From the NCBI RefSeq assembly GCF_025215155.1, contig NZ_JALHAM010000112.1: 64,000 bases of DNA. One strand, 5' to 3'. The notes under the pieces were generated by a model. The model ran no database searches. It saw only the letters and a program-made list of their open reading frames with translations, and was not told the origin of the DNA. Positions within the stretch are counted from its first letter, which is position 1, and the number at the start of each line of letters is the position of its first letter. Both the position numbers and the translations under genes were made by a program. Positions 1 through 8,848 of the stretch are shown in pieces. This DNA is from Dryocola clanedunensis. GTDB lineage: Bacteria > Pseudomonadota > Gammaproteobacteria > Enterobacterales > Enterobacteriaceae.

Positions 1-668
1 TTGAGCAGACTGCGATAAAAAAGCGAGTCATACCCCTTCCTGTGCGCCTGTGCCAGACGACAAAAACTCTTATCCAGATGTGAAAGCGCCTTTAAAAGTC
101 GTTCAAGTCCCTGTCTGTCAATGGCGCTGGGATCGAGTAATAACCGAATTGCATTTCTCTCCTGCTCAACCACTTCCTGCTGCTCTTCCGGCAGGTTGAG
201 CCAGGCAACAAAAAGCTTTCCCCAGAGAGGGGCGGCAATCTGGCCAATTCCGTCTAAGGTGTTGACGCCATTAAGCTCCGCCACCAGCGAATTCGCTTCG
301 CGAGAAATAATGTCGGTTAAGGCTATCCATGAGTCACCCGAAAACAATGCCTGTAGCGCCTGACGGTGCTCCCGATGAACGCCACCATCTTCAAACAGCA
401 CGATGCCGTAAAGAAGGGATCGCAAAGCAGGAGAGAGGCTGAGGCTCCGTTTTTCCAGTTCAGCATGCAAATCTTCAGGGATTCCCGAAGAGATGAAAGA
501 GCGCTCTCTCAGAGCCTGATAAACATCTTTATAGCGAGTGAGTACCCATGTTTTACCTATTCGCATCACCGGCTGGTGAGTTCGCATGTGGTGATAAACG
601 GTATGAAGATTTTCCTGAAAATCAGGTGATGCAGGGTTAAACCGAAGTGCTTTATCGAGATATGCCAT
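1..668 (-). CDS. cytochrome P450, N-terminal part (cut by window edge)
   Basis: An uninterrupted minus-strand frame runs from an ATG at 668 to the left edge (222 codons visible, no stop). A GAGGG Shine-Dalgarno-like box sits 8 nt before the ATG. The translation has bacterial P450 N-terminal hallmarks: FNPASPDF near residue 10 (the usual DP..P start), a WVLTRYKDVYQALR strand/helix B segment near residue 41, and the helix-C motif LFEDGGVHREHRQAL near residues 95-110, equivalent to the common D(P)PEH..LR block. The I-helix, ExxR and haem-cysteine regions would lie outside the window. P450s are heme monooxygenases; the substrate cannot be told from this fragment. They are uncommon in enterobacterial backbones (E. 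coli K-12 has none), so this is probably an accessory gene next to proA, where K-12 carries thrW and a prophage. Family call fairly firm; function unknown. Confidence 0.78.
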   Translation of the reverse strand, partial: MAYLDKALRFNPASPDFQENLHTVYHHMRTHQPVMRIGKTWVLTRYKDVYQALRERSFISSGIPEDLHAELEKRSLSLSPALRSLLYGIVLFEDGGVHREHRQALQALFSGDSWIALTDIISREANSLVAELNGVNTLDGIGQIAAPLWGKLFVAWLNLPEEQQEVVEQERNAIRLLLDPSAIDRQGLERLLKALSHLDKSFCRLAQAHRKGYDSLFYRSLL

Positions 669-787
669 AGGTGGGACCCTCGTCACAGGATGACTAACCT
701 TTGAGTTAAGCAGGGATATGTTTCACTGACATTATTGCGACTGCGGTTAGTGGGACTACTCTTCTCGCTACGCCTTAAACGATGGAC

Positions 788-825
788 TCTCCTTTAGCTT
801 GTCAGTATTGACACTGAGAAGGAGA
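788..825. repeat. nested inverted repeat between P450 gene and proA
   Basis: Outer arms TCTCCTT (788-794) and AAGGAGA (819-825) enclose inner arms TGTCA (800-804) and TGACA (809-813). It could fold as a hairpin or serve as a binding site in the P450 upstream region. Function not known. Confidence 0.4.
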
Positions 826-838
826 TGGACTCAAAAGA

Positions 839-859
839 GTGTACTGACAAACAGTACAC
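839..859. promoter_or_regulatory. perfect 8-bp dyad, operator-like
   Basis: GTGTACTG (839-846) and CAGTACAC (852-859) form a perfect inverted repeat around a 5-bp spacer. Size and symmetry resemble operators of TetR-type dimeric repressors. It lies about 170 bp upstream of the P450 start and just beyond the proA terminator, so the P450 gene is the likeliest target. No regulator gene is visible in the window next to it. Confidence 0.45.
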
Positions 860-871
860 GTCCCCAAAATG

Positions 872-902
872 AAAAGGGTAATAACTTATCCGTATTACCC
901 TT
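872..902 (-). terminator. proBA terminator
   Basis: Just past the proA stop, a perfect 10-bp stem (AAGGGTAATA / TATTACCCTT, 874-883 with 893-902) with a 9-nt loop is followed on the minus strand by TTTTCATTTT. This fits a Rho-independent terminator for the proBA operon. Confidence 0.75.
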
Positions 903-908
903 CTTCAA

Positions 909-2162
909 TCACCCCCGAACAGTATCGTCCCCAAACCCAATCCACTTATAGGTGGTCAGCGCTTCCAGGCCCATCGGGCCACGGGCGTGCAGCTTCTGGG
1001 TGCTGACCGCAACTTCCGCGCCCAGGCCGAACTGTGCGCCGTCGGTGAAGCGGGTTGAGGCGTTCACATATACCGCAGAGGAATCCACTTCATTAACGAA
1101 GCGATTCGCGTTGCGCAGCGTGCGGGTCAGGATGGCGTCCGAATGCTGGGTGCCGTGCTCGCGGATGTGGTTGATGGCTTCGTCCAGATCGGCGACCACC
1201 TTCACGTTCAGATGCAGAGACAGCCACTCATCGTCGTACTCTTCCGCTTTCACCGGCAGCGCTTCCGCCGGGCCGTTTTGCAGCACCGGCAGGGATTTCT
1301 CGTCCGCGTGCAGCGTGACGCCGGACTCTGCCATCTGCTTGCTGAGCGCGGGCAGGAAGGTGTCGGCAATGCCCTGATGCACCAGCAGCGTTTCCACCGT
1401 GTTGCAGGTGCTTGGCCGCTGAGTCTTGGCGTTAACGATGATATTCAGCGCCGGTTCGATTTCCGCCGTGTCGTCCACCACGATATGGCAGACGCCAATT
1501 CCGCCGGTGATCACCGGAATGGTGGACTGCTCGCGGCAGAGTTTATGCAGGCCCGCGCCGCCGCGTGGGATCAGCATATCGACGTAGCGATCCATCTTCA
1601 GCAGCTCGTTGACCAGCGCGCGGTCAGGGCTTTCAATCGCCTGTACTGCCGCCGCCGGCAGGCCGCATTCCACCAGCGCCTGCTGGATAACTTTCACGGT
1701 AGCTGCGTTGGTACGCCACGTCTCTTTGCCGCCGCGCAGGATCGCCGCGTTGCCGGTTTTCAGGCACAGGGAGGCGACGTCTACGGTGACATTCGGCCGC
1801 GCTTCATAAATCACGCCAATCACGCCCAGCGGCACGCGGCGACGCTCGAGGCGCAGGCCGCTGTCCAGCAGCCCGCCGTCAATCACCTGCCCTACCGGAT
1901 CCGCAAGGTTGCAGACCTGGCGCACGTCGTCGGCGATGCCCTTCAGGCGTGCCGGTGTGAGCAGCAGGCGGTCGAGCATGGCTTCGCTCAGACCGTTGGT
2001 GCGGGCTTCCGCCACGTCCTGCTCGTTGGCGGTAAGTATCTGTTCAGCCTGCGCTTCCAGGTAATCCGCAATGCGTTGCAGCACGCGGTTTTTCTCAAGG
2101 CTTGAGAGCAGCGCCATTTTGTAAGAGGCCGCCCTGGCGGCTTTGCCCATCTGTTCCAGCAT
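909..2162 (-). CDS. proA: gamma-glutamyl phosphate reductase
   Basis: Second enzyme of proline synthesis: NADPH-dependent reduction of gamma-glutamyl 5-phosphate to glutamate 5-semialdehyde, in the cytoplasm. The 417-residue length equals E. coli ProA. An aldehyde-dehydrogenase-like fold is indicated by the cofactor-binding stretch KTGNAAILRGGKE and by the catalytic cysteine segment QRPSTCNTVETLL. It is the second gene of proBA, 10 bp after proB, the usual arrangement in which the two enzymes channel the labile phosphate intermediate. K-12 has tRNA gene thrW directly downstream; no tRNA is seen here, and the operon ends at a terminator. Confidence 0.97.
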   Translation of the reverse strand: MLEQMGKAARAASYKMALLSSLEKNRVLQRIADYLEAQAEQILTANEQDVAEARTNGLSEAMLDRLLLTPARLKGIADDVRQVCNLADPVGQVIDGGLLDSGLRLERRRVPLGVIGVIYEARPNVTVDVASLCLKTGNAAILRGGKETWRTNAATVKVIQQALVECGLPAAAVQAIESPDRALVNELLKMDRYVDMLIPRGGAGLHKLCREQSTIPVITGGIGVCHIVVDDTAEIEPALNIIVNAKTQRPSTCNTVETLLVHQGIADTFLPALSKQMAESGVTLHADEKSLPVLQNGPAEALPVKAEEYDDEWLSLHLNVKVVADLDEAINHIREHGTQHSDAILTRTLRNANRFVNEVDSSAVYVNASTRFTDGAQFGLGAEVAVSTQKLHARGPMGLEALTTYKWIGFGDDTVRG

Positions 2163-2172
2163 TGCCCGCTCC

Positions 2173-3276
2173 TTAGTTAACGATCATGTCGTCACGATGC
2201 ACCGCCACCGGGCCGTATTCATAGCCGAGGATCGCACCGATCTGTTGTGAATGATGGCCCGCCACGCGACGCAGCGCATCGCTGTTGTAGCGGCAGACGC
2301 CGTGGGCGATGTCGCGCCCTTCCAGGCTGCGAATGCGGATGACTTCGCCACGGGAAAAGTTGCCCGTCACGCTCTTGATCCCCTTTGGCAGCAGCGAACT
2401 GCCGCGCTCGAGGATGGCGGAGAGTGCGCCGTCATCCACGGTAATTTCACCCGCAGGCGGCGCGCCGAAGATCCAGCGTTTGCGGTTCTCCAGCGGCGAC
2501 TGCTGCGCGTGGAAGCGCGTGCCTACTGGCGTACCCGCCATCACATCGCCAATCACGCCAGGCTGACTGCCTGCGGCAATAATGACGTCGATGCCCGCAC
2601 GGCAGGCAACGTCTGCGGCCTGCAGTTTGGTGCCCATGCCGCCCGTGCCCAGGCCCGAGACGCTGTCGCCCGCGATGGAGCGTAGCGCGTCGTCGATGCC
2701 GTGAACTTCTTTAATCAGCTCCGCTTCCGGGTTATTGCGGGGGTCTGCGGTATAGAGGCCTTGCTGGTCGGTCAGCAGCAGCAGTTTGTCCGCCCCCGCC
2801 AGAATAGCGGCCAGCGCAGAGAGATTATCGTTATCGCCGACTTTGATCTCTGCGGTAGCCACCGCATCGTTTTCGTTGATGATCGGCACGATGTTGTTAT
2901 CGAGCAGCGCACGCAGGGTGTCACGCGCGTTCAGGAAGCGCTCACGGTCTTCCATATCGGCACGCGTCAGCAGCATCTGTCCGACGTGGATACCGTAAAT
3001 AGAGAACAGCTGTTCCCACAGCTGAATAAGGCGGCTCTGCCCAACCGCCGCCAGCAGTTGCTTGGAGGCGATAGTGGCGGGGAGTTCCGGGTAGCCCAGA
3101 TGCTCGCGCCCGGCGGCAATGGCCCCGGAAGTGACGATGACGATGCGGTGCCCGCTCGCGTGCAGCTGCGCGCACTGGCGCACCAGCTCAACGATGTGGG
3201 CGCGGTTCAGGCGGCGTGAGCCACCGGTTAATACGCTGGTGCCAAGTTTAACGACCAGCGTCTGGCTATCACTCAT
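2173..3276 (-). CDS. proB: glutamate 5-kinase
   Basis: Committed, proline-inhibited step of proline synthesis: ATP-dependent phosphorylation of glutamate. 367 residues, as in E. coli. An amino-acid kinase domain occupies about residues 1-260 (VVKLGTSVLTGG at the N-terminus, INENDAVA for substrate, GTGGMGTKLQAA for nucleotide), followed by a C-terminal PUA domain (about 275-367). First gene of proBA; the 290-bp gap to the divergent phoE holds the promoters of both. Confidence 0.97.
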   Translation of the reverse strand: MSDSQTLVVKLGTSVLTGGSRRLNRAHIVELVRQCAQLHASGHRIVIVTSGAIAAGREHLGYPELPATIASKQLLAAVGQSRLIQLWEQLFSIYGIHVGQMLLTRADMEDRERFLNARDTLRALLDNNIVPIINENDAVATAEIKVGDNDNLSALAAILAGADKLLLLTDQQGLYTADPRNNPEAELIKEVHGIDDALRSIAGDSVSGLGTGGMGTKLQAADVACRAGIDVIIAAGSQPGVIGDVMAGTPVGTRFHAQQSPLENRKRWIFGAPPAGEITVDDGALSAILERGSSLLPKGIKSVTGNFSRGEVIRIRSLEGRDIAHGVCRYNSDALRRVAGHHSQQIGAILGYEYGPVAVHRDDMIVN

Positions 3277-3468
3277 GATTCTCTGCCGTTTTAACGAAAG
3301 GGGGAAAATTAAAGACCAACTGACGTTGTATCAGGACTCACGCGCCTTGCCAACAGGCTGAGAGGGAAATCACACAACTTCCTGAAAGGGATCAGCAAGC
3401 GTAGCGGTAACATTTGACAATTTTATGACGGCAAACCTTTTTTACCTATATTTAAGTTTTATCTTGTT

Positions 3469-3486
3469 CTGTCATAAATCTTTCAT
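3469..3486 (+). promoter_or_regulatory. Pho box upstream of phoE
   Basis: CTGTCATAAATCTTTCAT matches the PhoB-binding consensus of two CTGTCAT-type 7-mers separated by 4 bp (second copy CTTTCAT). It lies about 85 bp upstream of the phoE ATG, as expected for a PhoB-activated promoter replacing the -35 element. It predicts induction on phosphate starvation. Confidence 0.85.
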
Positions 3487-3570
3487 CTCCAGGCGATAAA
3501 ACTCTCTGCGTTTTTTAACGAAATTTATTTCGATTAAATTTTAGCGCGTCCAACACATCTGGAATTGAAA

Positions 3571-4668
3571 ATGAAAAAGACCACACTGGCATTGATGGTA
3601 ATAGGCGTTGTTGCTGTCTCCTCTTCTCAGGCCGCAGAAATTTTTAATAAAGACGGAAATAAACTCGACCTCTATGGAAAGGTTAAAGGCCTGCATTATT
3701 TCAGTGATAATAATAGTGTTGATGGTGACCAGTCCTATGTTCGCCTGGGCTTTAAAGGTGAAACACAGATTAACGATCTGCTGACCGGTTTTGGCCAGTG
3801 GGAATACCAGATGGCGGGCAATAAAAGCGAGAGCGATACTAATACCGCGAAAACGCGTTTAGCCTTTGCAGGTTTAAAAGCCGGTGACTATGGTTCATTC
3901 GATTATGGCCGTAACTATGGCGTGCTTTATAACATCGCATCGTGGACGGATATGATGCCGGAGTTTGGTGACGACTCTTACACCAAAACCGATAACTTTA
4001 TGACCGGCCGTGCTAACGGGCTGGCAACTTACCGTAATACCGACTTCTTCGGATTGATCGATGGCCTCAAGTTTGCCTTACAGTACCAGGGCAAAAACGA
4101 GAACGACGGCCGCGCGGCAAGCAAAGCCAACGGCGACGGTTTCGGGACTTCCCTGACTTATGAACTGGGCGACAGCGGGGTGAGCGTAGGCGGCGCGTAC
4201 AGCAACTCCAACCGCACGCTGGCGCAGAAAACCAATATTTACGGTCAGGGTGATAAAGCCGAAGCCTGGACCACCGGCCTGAAATATGATGCCAACAATG
4301 TTTACCTGGCCGCTATGTATGCCGAAACACGCAATATGACGCCAGTGTCCGGCACGGCTAATATCGGCGGCGTGGACACCTCAGTCAGCGGCTTTGCGAA
4401 TAAAAACCAGGCGTTTGAAGTGATTGCTCAGTACCAGTTTGATTTCGGCCTGCGTCCGTCACTGGGTTATGTTCAGGCGAAAGGCAAAGATATTGAAGGC
4501 GTAGGTGATGCAGACCTGGTGAAATATATCGACGTTGCCGCTACTTATTATTTCAATAAAAACATGTCGACATATGTGGATTATAAAATTAACCAGCTGG
4601 ATGATAATAACGCACTCAACCTGAATACGGATGACGTGGTAGCTTTAGGTCTGGTTTATCAGTTCTGA
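3571..4668 (+). CDS. phoE: phosphoporin, outer-membrane porin of the OmpC/OmpF/PhoE family
   Basis: Trimeric 16-strand beta-barrel porin favouring anions and phosphate. Start chosen at ATG 3571 (a TTG lies two codons earlier), giving 365 residues with a 21-residue signal peptide ending SSSQA before AEIFNKDGNKLDLYGKV. Porin hallmarks are visible: PEFGDD in constriction loop 3 (about residue 135), FGTSLTYEL, QYQFDFGLRPSLGY and the C-terminal YQF ending in the phenylalanine needed for BAM assembly. Gene position between proB and crl and the Pho box identify it as phoE rather than ompC/ompF. Loops differ from E. coli, notably an insertion after TRNMTPVSG, as usual for exposed loops. Confidence 0.93.
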   Translation: MKKTTLALMVIGVVAVSSSQAAEIFNKDGNKLDLYGKVKGLHYFSDNNSVDGDQSYVRLGFKGETQINDLLTGFGQWEYQMAGNKSESDTNTAKTRLAFAGLKAGDYGSFDYGRNYGVLYNIASWTDMMPEFGDDSYTKTDNFMTGRANGLATYRNTDFFGLIDGLKFALQYQGKNENDGRAASKANGDGFGTSLTYELGDSGVSVGGAYSNSNRTLAQKTNIYGQGDKAEAWTTGLKYDANNVYLAAMYAETRNMTPVSGTANIGGVDTSVSGFANKNQAFEVIAQYQFDFGLRPSLGYVQAKGKDIEGVGDADLVKYIDVAATYYFNKNMSTYVDYKINQLDDNNALNLNTDDVVALGLVYQF

Positions 4669-4724
4669 CTTTATCATGCTTAACGGCGGAGAGCGCTTCA
4701 GTTATCTGTCGTAAAAATACAAAT

Positions 4725-4760
4725 AAAAAAAGCCCTTTATTAAAAAGGGCTTTTTATTTT
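4725..4760. terminator. bidirectional terminator between phoE and crl
   Basis: AAGCCCTTT / AAAGGGCTT stem flanked by A-runs on the left and T-runs on the right, between the convergent stops of phoE and crl. It can terminate both transcripts. Confidence 0.85.
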
Positions 4761-4768
4761 TAAGAACC

Positions 4769-5170
4769 TCACGCTGAAAGCTTAACGGGCTTTTCAGCAA
4801 AATCTTTGGCAGGCACCAGATCCAGATTTAATGTTTTTAACAAATCACGTAAACGTTCGTGGAAACCACGCAGCGTTACTTCGAGCCTGTCCTCCACTTC
4901 TTTGTCTTTCGAGGGGGTCGGCGTCCATTTTCCGTCCTGGTCGAAGAGCCCAAAGTGGTATGTATAGGTAAACTGCTTTTCCTGTGCTTCCAGCTCCATC
5001 CACCATCCCCAGAACTCACGCTTCTCTGGCGCAGGTTTCACGTTGACGCATACTGCCAGGCAGTCGAAGAAGAAACGGTTGCCCTCACACTGCTCTTCCC
5101 GGATGTACGGGCCAAGGGCGGCAAACTTTTTGATCAATCTTCCTTTCGGGTGTCCACTCGGTAACGTCAT
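4769..5170 (-). CDS. crl: sigma factor-binding protein Crl
   Basis: Small cytoplasmic activator that binds sigma-S (RpoS) and favours formation of its holoenzyme, promoting curli and stationary-phase genes. Start placed at ATG 5170 (MTLPSGHPKGRL) because it matches the E. coli N-terminus and has an AGGAG box 7 nt upstream; an in-frame ATG eight codons earlier is less likely. 133 residues, as in E. coli, with the conserved RFFFDCLAVCVNVKPAPE and REFWGWWMELEAQE segments. Same strand as frsA but 57 bp away. Confidence 0.95.
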   Translation of the reverse strand: MTLPSGHPKGRLIKKFAALGPYIREEQCEGNRFFFDCLAVCVNVKPAPEKREFWGWWMELEAQEKQFTYTYHFGLFDQDGKWTPTPSKDKEVEDRLEVTLRGFHERLRDLLKTLNLDLVPAKDFAEKPVKLSA

Positions 5171-5227
5171 TGCGATCTCCTGTTGTGAAGCCACTGTTTT
5201 ACCAAACCGTTAAGATTTAGCAAATTT

Positions 5228-6475
5228 TTAACGTAATCTCTGTTTGATCCATACCGTGATTTCTTTTAAGGCATTGTCAAAATTCTTATACACGGGGTTG
5301 AAGGGGATCGACAACAGTTTGCCATCTACAGATGACGAAGTGATTAAACGGGACTCCTCCTCCGGGCTGAACGGATCGTTGGCCCAGTAGCCAGACAGCA
5401 TTGGCGTTGGGCAACGTCGGCCCAGCAGCCCTTGTGTCTTGAGAGAGTAACGGTTCAGCTCAACGCTCAATGCGCTGTCCGACGCATCGTACATGCCTAA
5501 GCGGCTGGCAAGAACGTCAATGTACATTTCCGGCACCTGCGCCTGGCGTACAGGGTCGCTTAGCAGACTGTGCACCACCGGGCCAAGACAGGCGACGGCT
5601 TTCAGGCGCGGCGCTTCAAGGTAAGCAAGACGTACGGCGACGTTTGCCCCGAAGCGGAAGCCAAAGGCGGCGACGCGGGTGTGGTCCACCCACGGTATAT
5701 TGGGCAGCGCCTTTAGCACATGCTGATGTAGCTGGCTGGAATCCTGGGTCAGCTTCCATTTTGAGGAGTAGCCGACCGATGGCATATCAATCGTCAGCAT
5801 CGCGATGCCCTGCGGGGCCAAGTACTGTTCAAACAGGGAGTAGTAGTCGCTTTGCAGCGCGTCCAGCCCACCGCACATCAATACCGTTGGCTGCGGCCCG
5901 GTGGCCCCTTTCGGCATATGCAGGAAGCCGGTGATTGACCCCCCGCCGCTGATGGTGAACTCCAGCTCGCGCAGATCGCCAGACAGGCGCGGCGCGGCTT
6001 CTTCAAACGCACGGTTAGCAAGCACTTGCGCCTGCTCTGCCAGCGGATCGCCTTTCAGATGCGGATAGGCCGCAATGCTGTAGAGGTTGGCAGCCTGGAG
6101 CCAGTGCTTACCTACTTTCGCGGGATCGGTTTCCTGATTGGCTTTTTGCTGCCATATCATCGCCTGCTTCGACCACTCATAAATCCAGTTGCCGCCACGG
6201 TAGCCCACAACGGTATCGAACAGATCGTCGTTAGTGCGCTCTTCTTTGCAGCACGCGATACGATCCTGAACGTCAAGAATTTCACGCGGATCTACGCCAC
6301 GCCAGATCCACATCAGGCGGTTAACCATGCGGTACCAGTGCGGAACGGTTTTGCCGTCCAGGGCGGACTGAATATTGGGGGCAGAATGATGTCGGGCGCG
6401 ACGGATTAGCGTCGAGGTTTCGGGGTGTTTAAAACGGGGTTTGAACAGCTCTTCGCTCAGATTGACCTGTGACAT
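5228..6475 (-). CDS. frsA: fermentation-respiration switch protein FrsA (esterase-like)
   Basis: Alpha/beta-hydrolase-fold protein reported to bind unphosphorylated EIIA-Glc and to influence the balance of fermentation and respiration; also described as an esterase or decarboxylase, with the true reaction disputed. 415 residues, as in E. coli (414). The hydrolase core starts near residue 190 (HMPKGATGPQPTVLMCGGLDALQ), and FGFRFGANVAVRLA stands where hydrolases have their nucleophile elbow, with Arg/Phe rather than a classical GxSxG. Conserved neighbour pair with crl. Confidence 0.94.
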   Translation of the reverse strand: MSQVNLSEELFKPRFKHPETSTLIRRARHHSAPNIQSALDGKTVPHWYRMVNRLMWIWRGVDPREILDVQDRIACCKEERTNDDLFDTVVGYRGGNWIYEWSKQAMIWQQKANQETDPAKVGKHWLQAANLYSIAAYPHLKGDPLAEQAQVLANRAFEEAAPRLSGDLRELEFTISGGGSITGFLHMPKGATGPQPTVLMCGGLDALQSDYYSLFEQYLAPQGIAMLTIDMPSVGYSSKWKLTQDSSQLHQHVLKALPNIPWVDHTRVAAFGFRFGANVAVRLAYLEAPRLKAVACLGPVVHSLLSDPVRQAQVPEMYIDVLASRLGMYDASDSALSVELNRYSLKTQGLLGRRCPTPMLSGYWANDPFSPEEESRLITSSSVDGKLLSIPFNPVYKNFDNALKEITVWIKQRLR

Positions 6476-6539
6476 CGCTTGTCTGCCTCCATGAAAACGT
6501 CAGGAATGCAGCATTGTACTCTGTCGGCGGCTAAAAAAC

Positions 6540-6568
6540 AGAAACGCCCGGCTTAGCCGGGCGTAAAT
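6540..6568 (-). terminator. gpt terminator
   Basis: Stem ACGCCCGGC / GCCGGGCGT (6544-6564), followed on the minus strand by TTTCTGTTTTTT, immediately downstream of gpt. Confidence 0.75.
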
Positions 6569-6588
6569 CTATGCAAAGGATGAATGTA

Positions 6589-7047
6589 TTAACGGCCGGC
6601 TAATGGCGGCACAAATACAACACCCATATCCCACGGCTGCTCGATCCAGGTGTCCTGCGGGATATCAATCACGTAGTCGTCAACCAGCGGCTGGCCTGCT
6701 GGCTTGGCGAAGATAGTGACGAAATGCGCTTTCGGGTACATTTCACGGATCGCAACGGCGGTACCGCCGGTATCAACCAGATCGTCAATCACGATAAAAC
6801 CTTCGCCGTCGCCTTCAGCACGCTTCAGGACGGTCAGCTCGCGCTGGTTGTCGTGGTCGTAGCTGGAGATACAGACGGTATCAACATGACGAATACCCAG
6901 TTCACGTGCCAGCAGAGCGCCTGGTACCAGACCGCCACGGCTAACGGCAATGATGCCTTTCCACTGTTCTGCAGGCAGCAGGCGGCTGGCCAGCTTGCGC
7001 GCGTGAATCTGCAACATGTCCCAGGTGACGACGTATTTTTCGCTCAT
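6589..7047 (-). CDS. gpt: xanthine-guanine phosphoribosyltransferase
   Basis: Purine salvage: transfers phosphoribose from PRPP to guanine, xanthine and, less well, hypoxanthine. 152 residues, identical to the E. coli length. The PRPP-binding signature VIDDLVDTGGTA lies near residues 86-97. Monocistronic, divergent from pepD with a 254-bp gap. It is not part of the purine-ureide island at 30-43 kb but handles the same bases. Confidence 0.97.
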   Translation of the reverse strand: MSEKYVVTWDMLQIHARKLASRLLPAEQWKGIIAVSRGGLVPGALLARELGIRHVDTVCISSYDHDNQRELTVLKRAEGDGEGFIVIDDLVDTGGTAVAIREMYPKAHFVTIFAKPAGQPLVDDYVIDIPQDTWIEQPWDMGVVFVPPLAGR

Positions 7048-7301
7048 GTGATGTATCCCGGCCTATTGTTAACGGCTTAAAAATGTTCAAAGGGGTTTTG
7101 GTTGCGCGAGATTATAGAGATCTGACGCACTAAAAACCAGCGTTGCGGGCCGACAGCAGCGGTTTTTAAGTGGATTGGGTCGTCACAACCTGAGAGTTAG
7201 TGGTATTCTCAGACCATCGCGCAAGCCCCGCTTGCAGTGTAAATGAGCCTGGTCCGGACTGTGGCCAGCATGCCAAAAATTAAATTCCTGGGAGACTTAA
7301 C

Positions 7302-8759
7302 GTGTCTGAATTGTCTCAATTATCTCCGCAGCCGCTGTGGGATATTTTTGCCAAAATCTGTTCCATTCCGCACCCCTCTTATCATGAAGAGCAACTGGCG
7401 GAACACATTCTGTCCTGGGCAAAAGAAAAAGGCCTGCACGTTGAACGCGACAAGGCTGGTAACATCCTGATCCGCAAACCTGCCACCCCCGGTATGGAAA
7501 ACCGCAAAGCGGTTGTTCTGCAGGCGCACCTCGATATGGTGCCGCAGAAAAACAACGATACCGTACACGACTTCACTAAAGATCCTATCCAGCCGTACGT
7601 TGATGGCGAGTGGGTGAAAGCTCGCGGCACCACGCTGGGCGCGGATAACGGTATCGGCATGGCGTCCGCGCTGGCCGTACTGGCAGACGACACCGTCGCT
7701 CACGGCCCGCTGGAAGTGCTGCTGACCATGACCGAAGAAGCCGGGATGGACGGGGCATTTGGCCTCCAGGCCGGCTGGTTACAGGCCGATATCCTGATTA
7801 ACACCGACTCCGAAGAAGAAGGTGAAATCTACATGGGCTGCGCGGGCGGGATTGATTTTATCTCCACCCTGCCAGTGCAGCGCGAAGCCGTTCCGGCTGG
7901 TTTCGACACCTTCAAGCTGACCATTAAAGGCCTGAAGGGCGGTCACTCCGGTGCTGAAATCCACCTGGGTTTAGGCAATGCCAATAAACTGCTGGCCCGC
8001 TTCCTGTCTGCCCACGCGGCAGAGCTGGACGCACGTCTGATCGACTTCAGCGGCGGCACCCTGCGTAACGCCATCCCACGCGAAGGCTCAGCCGTGCTGG
8101 CCGTGCCTGCGGCTAAAGCGGCGCAGCTGAAAGATCTGGCTGGCCAGTATCTGGCAATCTTGCAAAACGAGCTGGGCGCAGTTGAGAAAAACACCACTGT
8201 TCTGGTAGAAGCGGTCAGTGCAGATAAAGCGGCGCTGACGGCAAACAGCCGCGACACCTTTATCAAGCTGCTGAACGCCACGCCAAACGGCGTGATCCGC
8301 AACTCCGATGCGGTGAAAGGCGTGGTTGAAACTTCCCTGAACGTGGGCGTGGTTACCCTGAGCGAAGAGAGCGCGGAAATCATCTGTCTGATCCGTTCCC
8401 TCATCGATACCGGTAAAGACTACGTGGTGAGCATGCTGGAATCACTCGGCCAGCTGGCTGGCGCGCAAACCGTGGCCAAAGGCAGCTACCCTGGCTGGCA
8501 GCCGGATGCGGCTTCCCCGGTGATGGCGCTGGTTCGTGAAACCTACCAGAAGCTGTTCAACAAGACGCCGAACATCATGGTTATCCATGCGGGTCTGGAA
8601 TGTGGCCTGTTCAAAAAGCCTTACCCTGAGATGGATATGGTGTCTATTGGACCAACCATTACCGGGCCACACTCCCCGGATGAGCAGGTCCATATCGCAA
8701 GCGTGGGCCAGTACTGGATCCTGCTGACCGAGCTGCTGAAAGCGATTCCGGCGAAATAA
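7302..8759 (+). CDS. pepD: cytosol nonspecific dipeptidase (aminoacyl-histidine dipeptidase, peptidase D)
   Basis: M20-family dinuclear zinc dipeptidase that splits Xaa-His and many other dipeptides. The GTG start at 7302 has GGGAGA upstream and gives exactly the E. coli length (485). Metal-binding stretches are visible: LQAHLDMVPQ near residue 80, LGADNGIGMA near 118, TEEAGMDGAFG near 148, and GPHSPDEQVH near the C-terminus. A dimerisation (lid) insert lies between about 185 and 390. Confidence 0.97.
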   Translation: MSELSQLSPQPLWDIFAKICSIPHPSYHEEQLAEHILSWAKEKGLHVERDKAGNILIRKPATPGMENRKAVVLQAHLDMVPQKNNDTVHDFTKDPIQPYVDGEWVKARGTTLGADNGIGMASALAVLADDTVAHGPLEVLLTMTEEAGMDGAFGLQAGWLQADILINTDSEEEGEIYMGCAGGIDFISTLPVQREAVPAGFDTFKLTIKGLKGGHSGAEIHLGLGNANKLLARFLSAHAAELDARLIDFSGGTLRNAIPREGSAVLAVPAAKAAQLKDLAGQYLAILQNELGAVEKNTTVLVEAVSADKAALTANSRDTFIKLLNATPNGVIRNSDAVKGVVETSLNVGVVTLSEESAEIICLIRSLIDTGKDYVVSMLESLGQLAGAQTVAKGSYPGWQPDAASPVMALVRETYQKLFNKTPNIMVIHAGLECGLFKKPYPEMDMVSIGPTITGPHSPDEQVHIASVGQYWILLTELLKAIPAK

Positions 8760-8763
8760 GCTT

Positions 8764-8845
8764 ATCCCCTCACCCCGGCCCTCTCCCCTAAGGGGCGAGG
8801 GAGCAATGAAAGTCCCCTCTCCCTTTTAGGGTTAGGGTGAGGGTC
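8764..8845. repeat. palindromic intergenic repeat (CCCTCACCC family)
   Basis: Arms CCCTCACCCCGGCCCTCTCC and their imperfect inverse GGGTTAGGGTGAGGG lie between the convergent ends of pepD and dinB. The same family occurs at 22362-22410. Probably a dispersed enterobacterial repeat that also acts as a transcription barrier. Confidence 0.65.
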
Positions 8846-8848
8846 ATT

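Noticed and set aside
121..629. Two plus-strand open frames (121-363 and 366-629) at the left end
   Set aside because: They lie antisense to the cytochrome P450 frame, which has recognisable family motifs and a continuous minus-strand reading.
669..908. thrW-like tRNA after proA
   Set aside because: K-12 has thrW here, but no cloverleaf or tRNA consensus boxes can be found in this gap.
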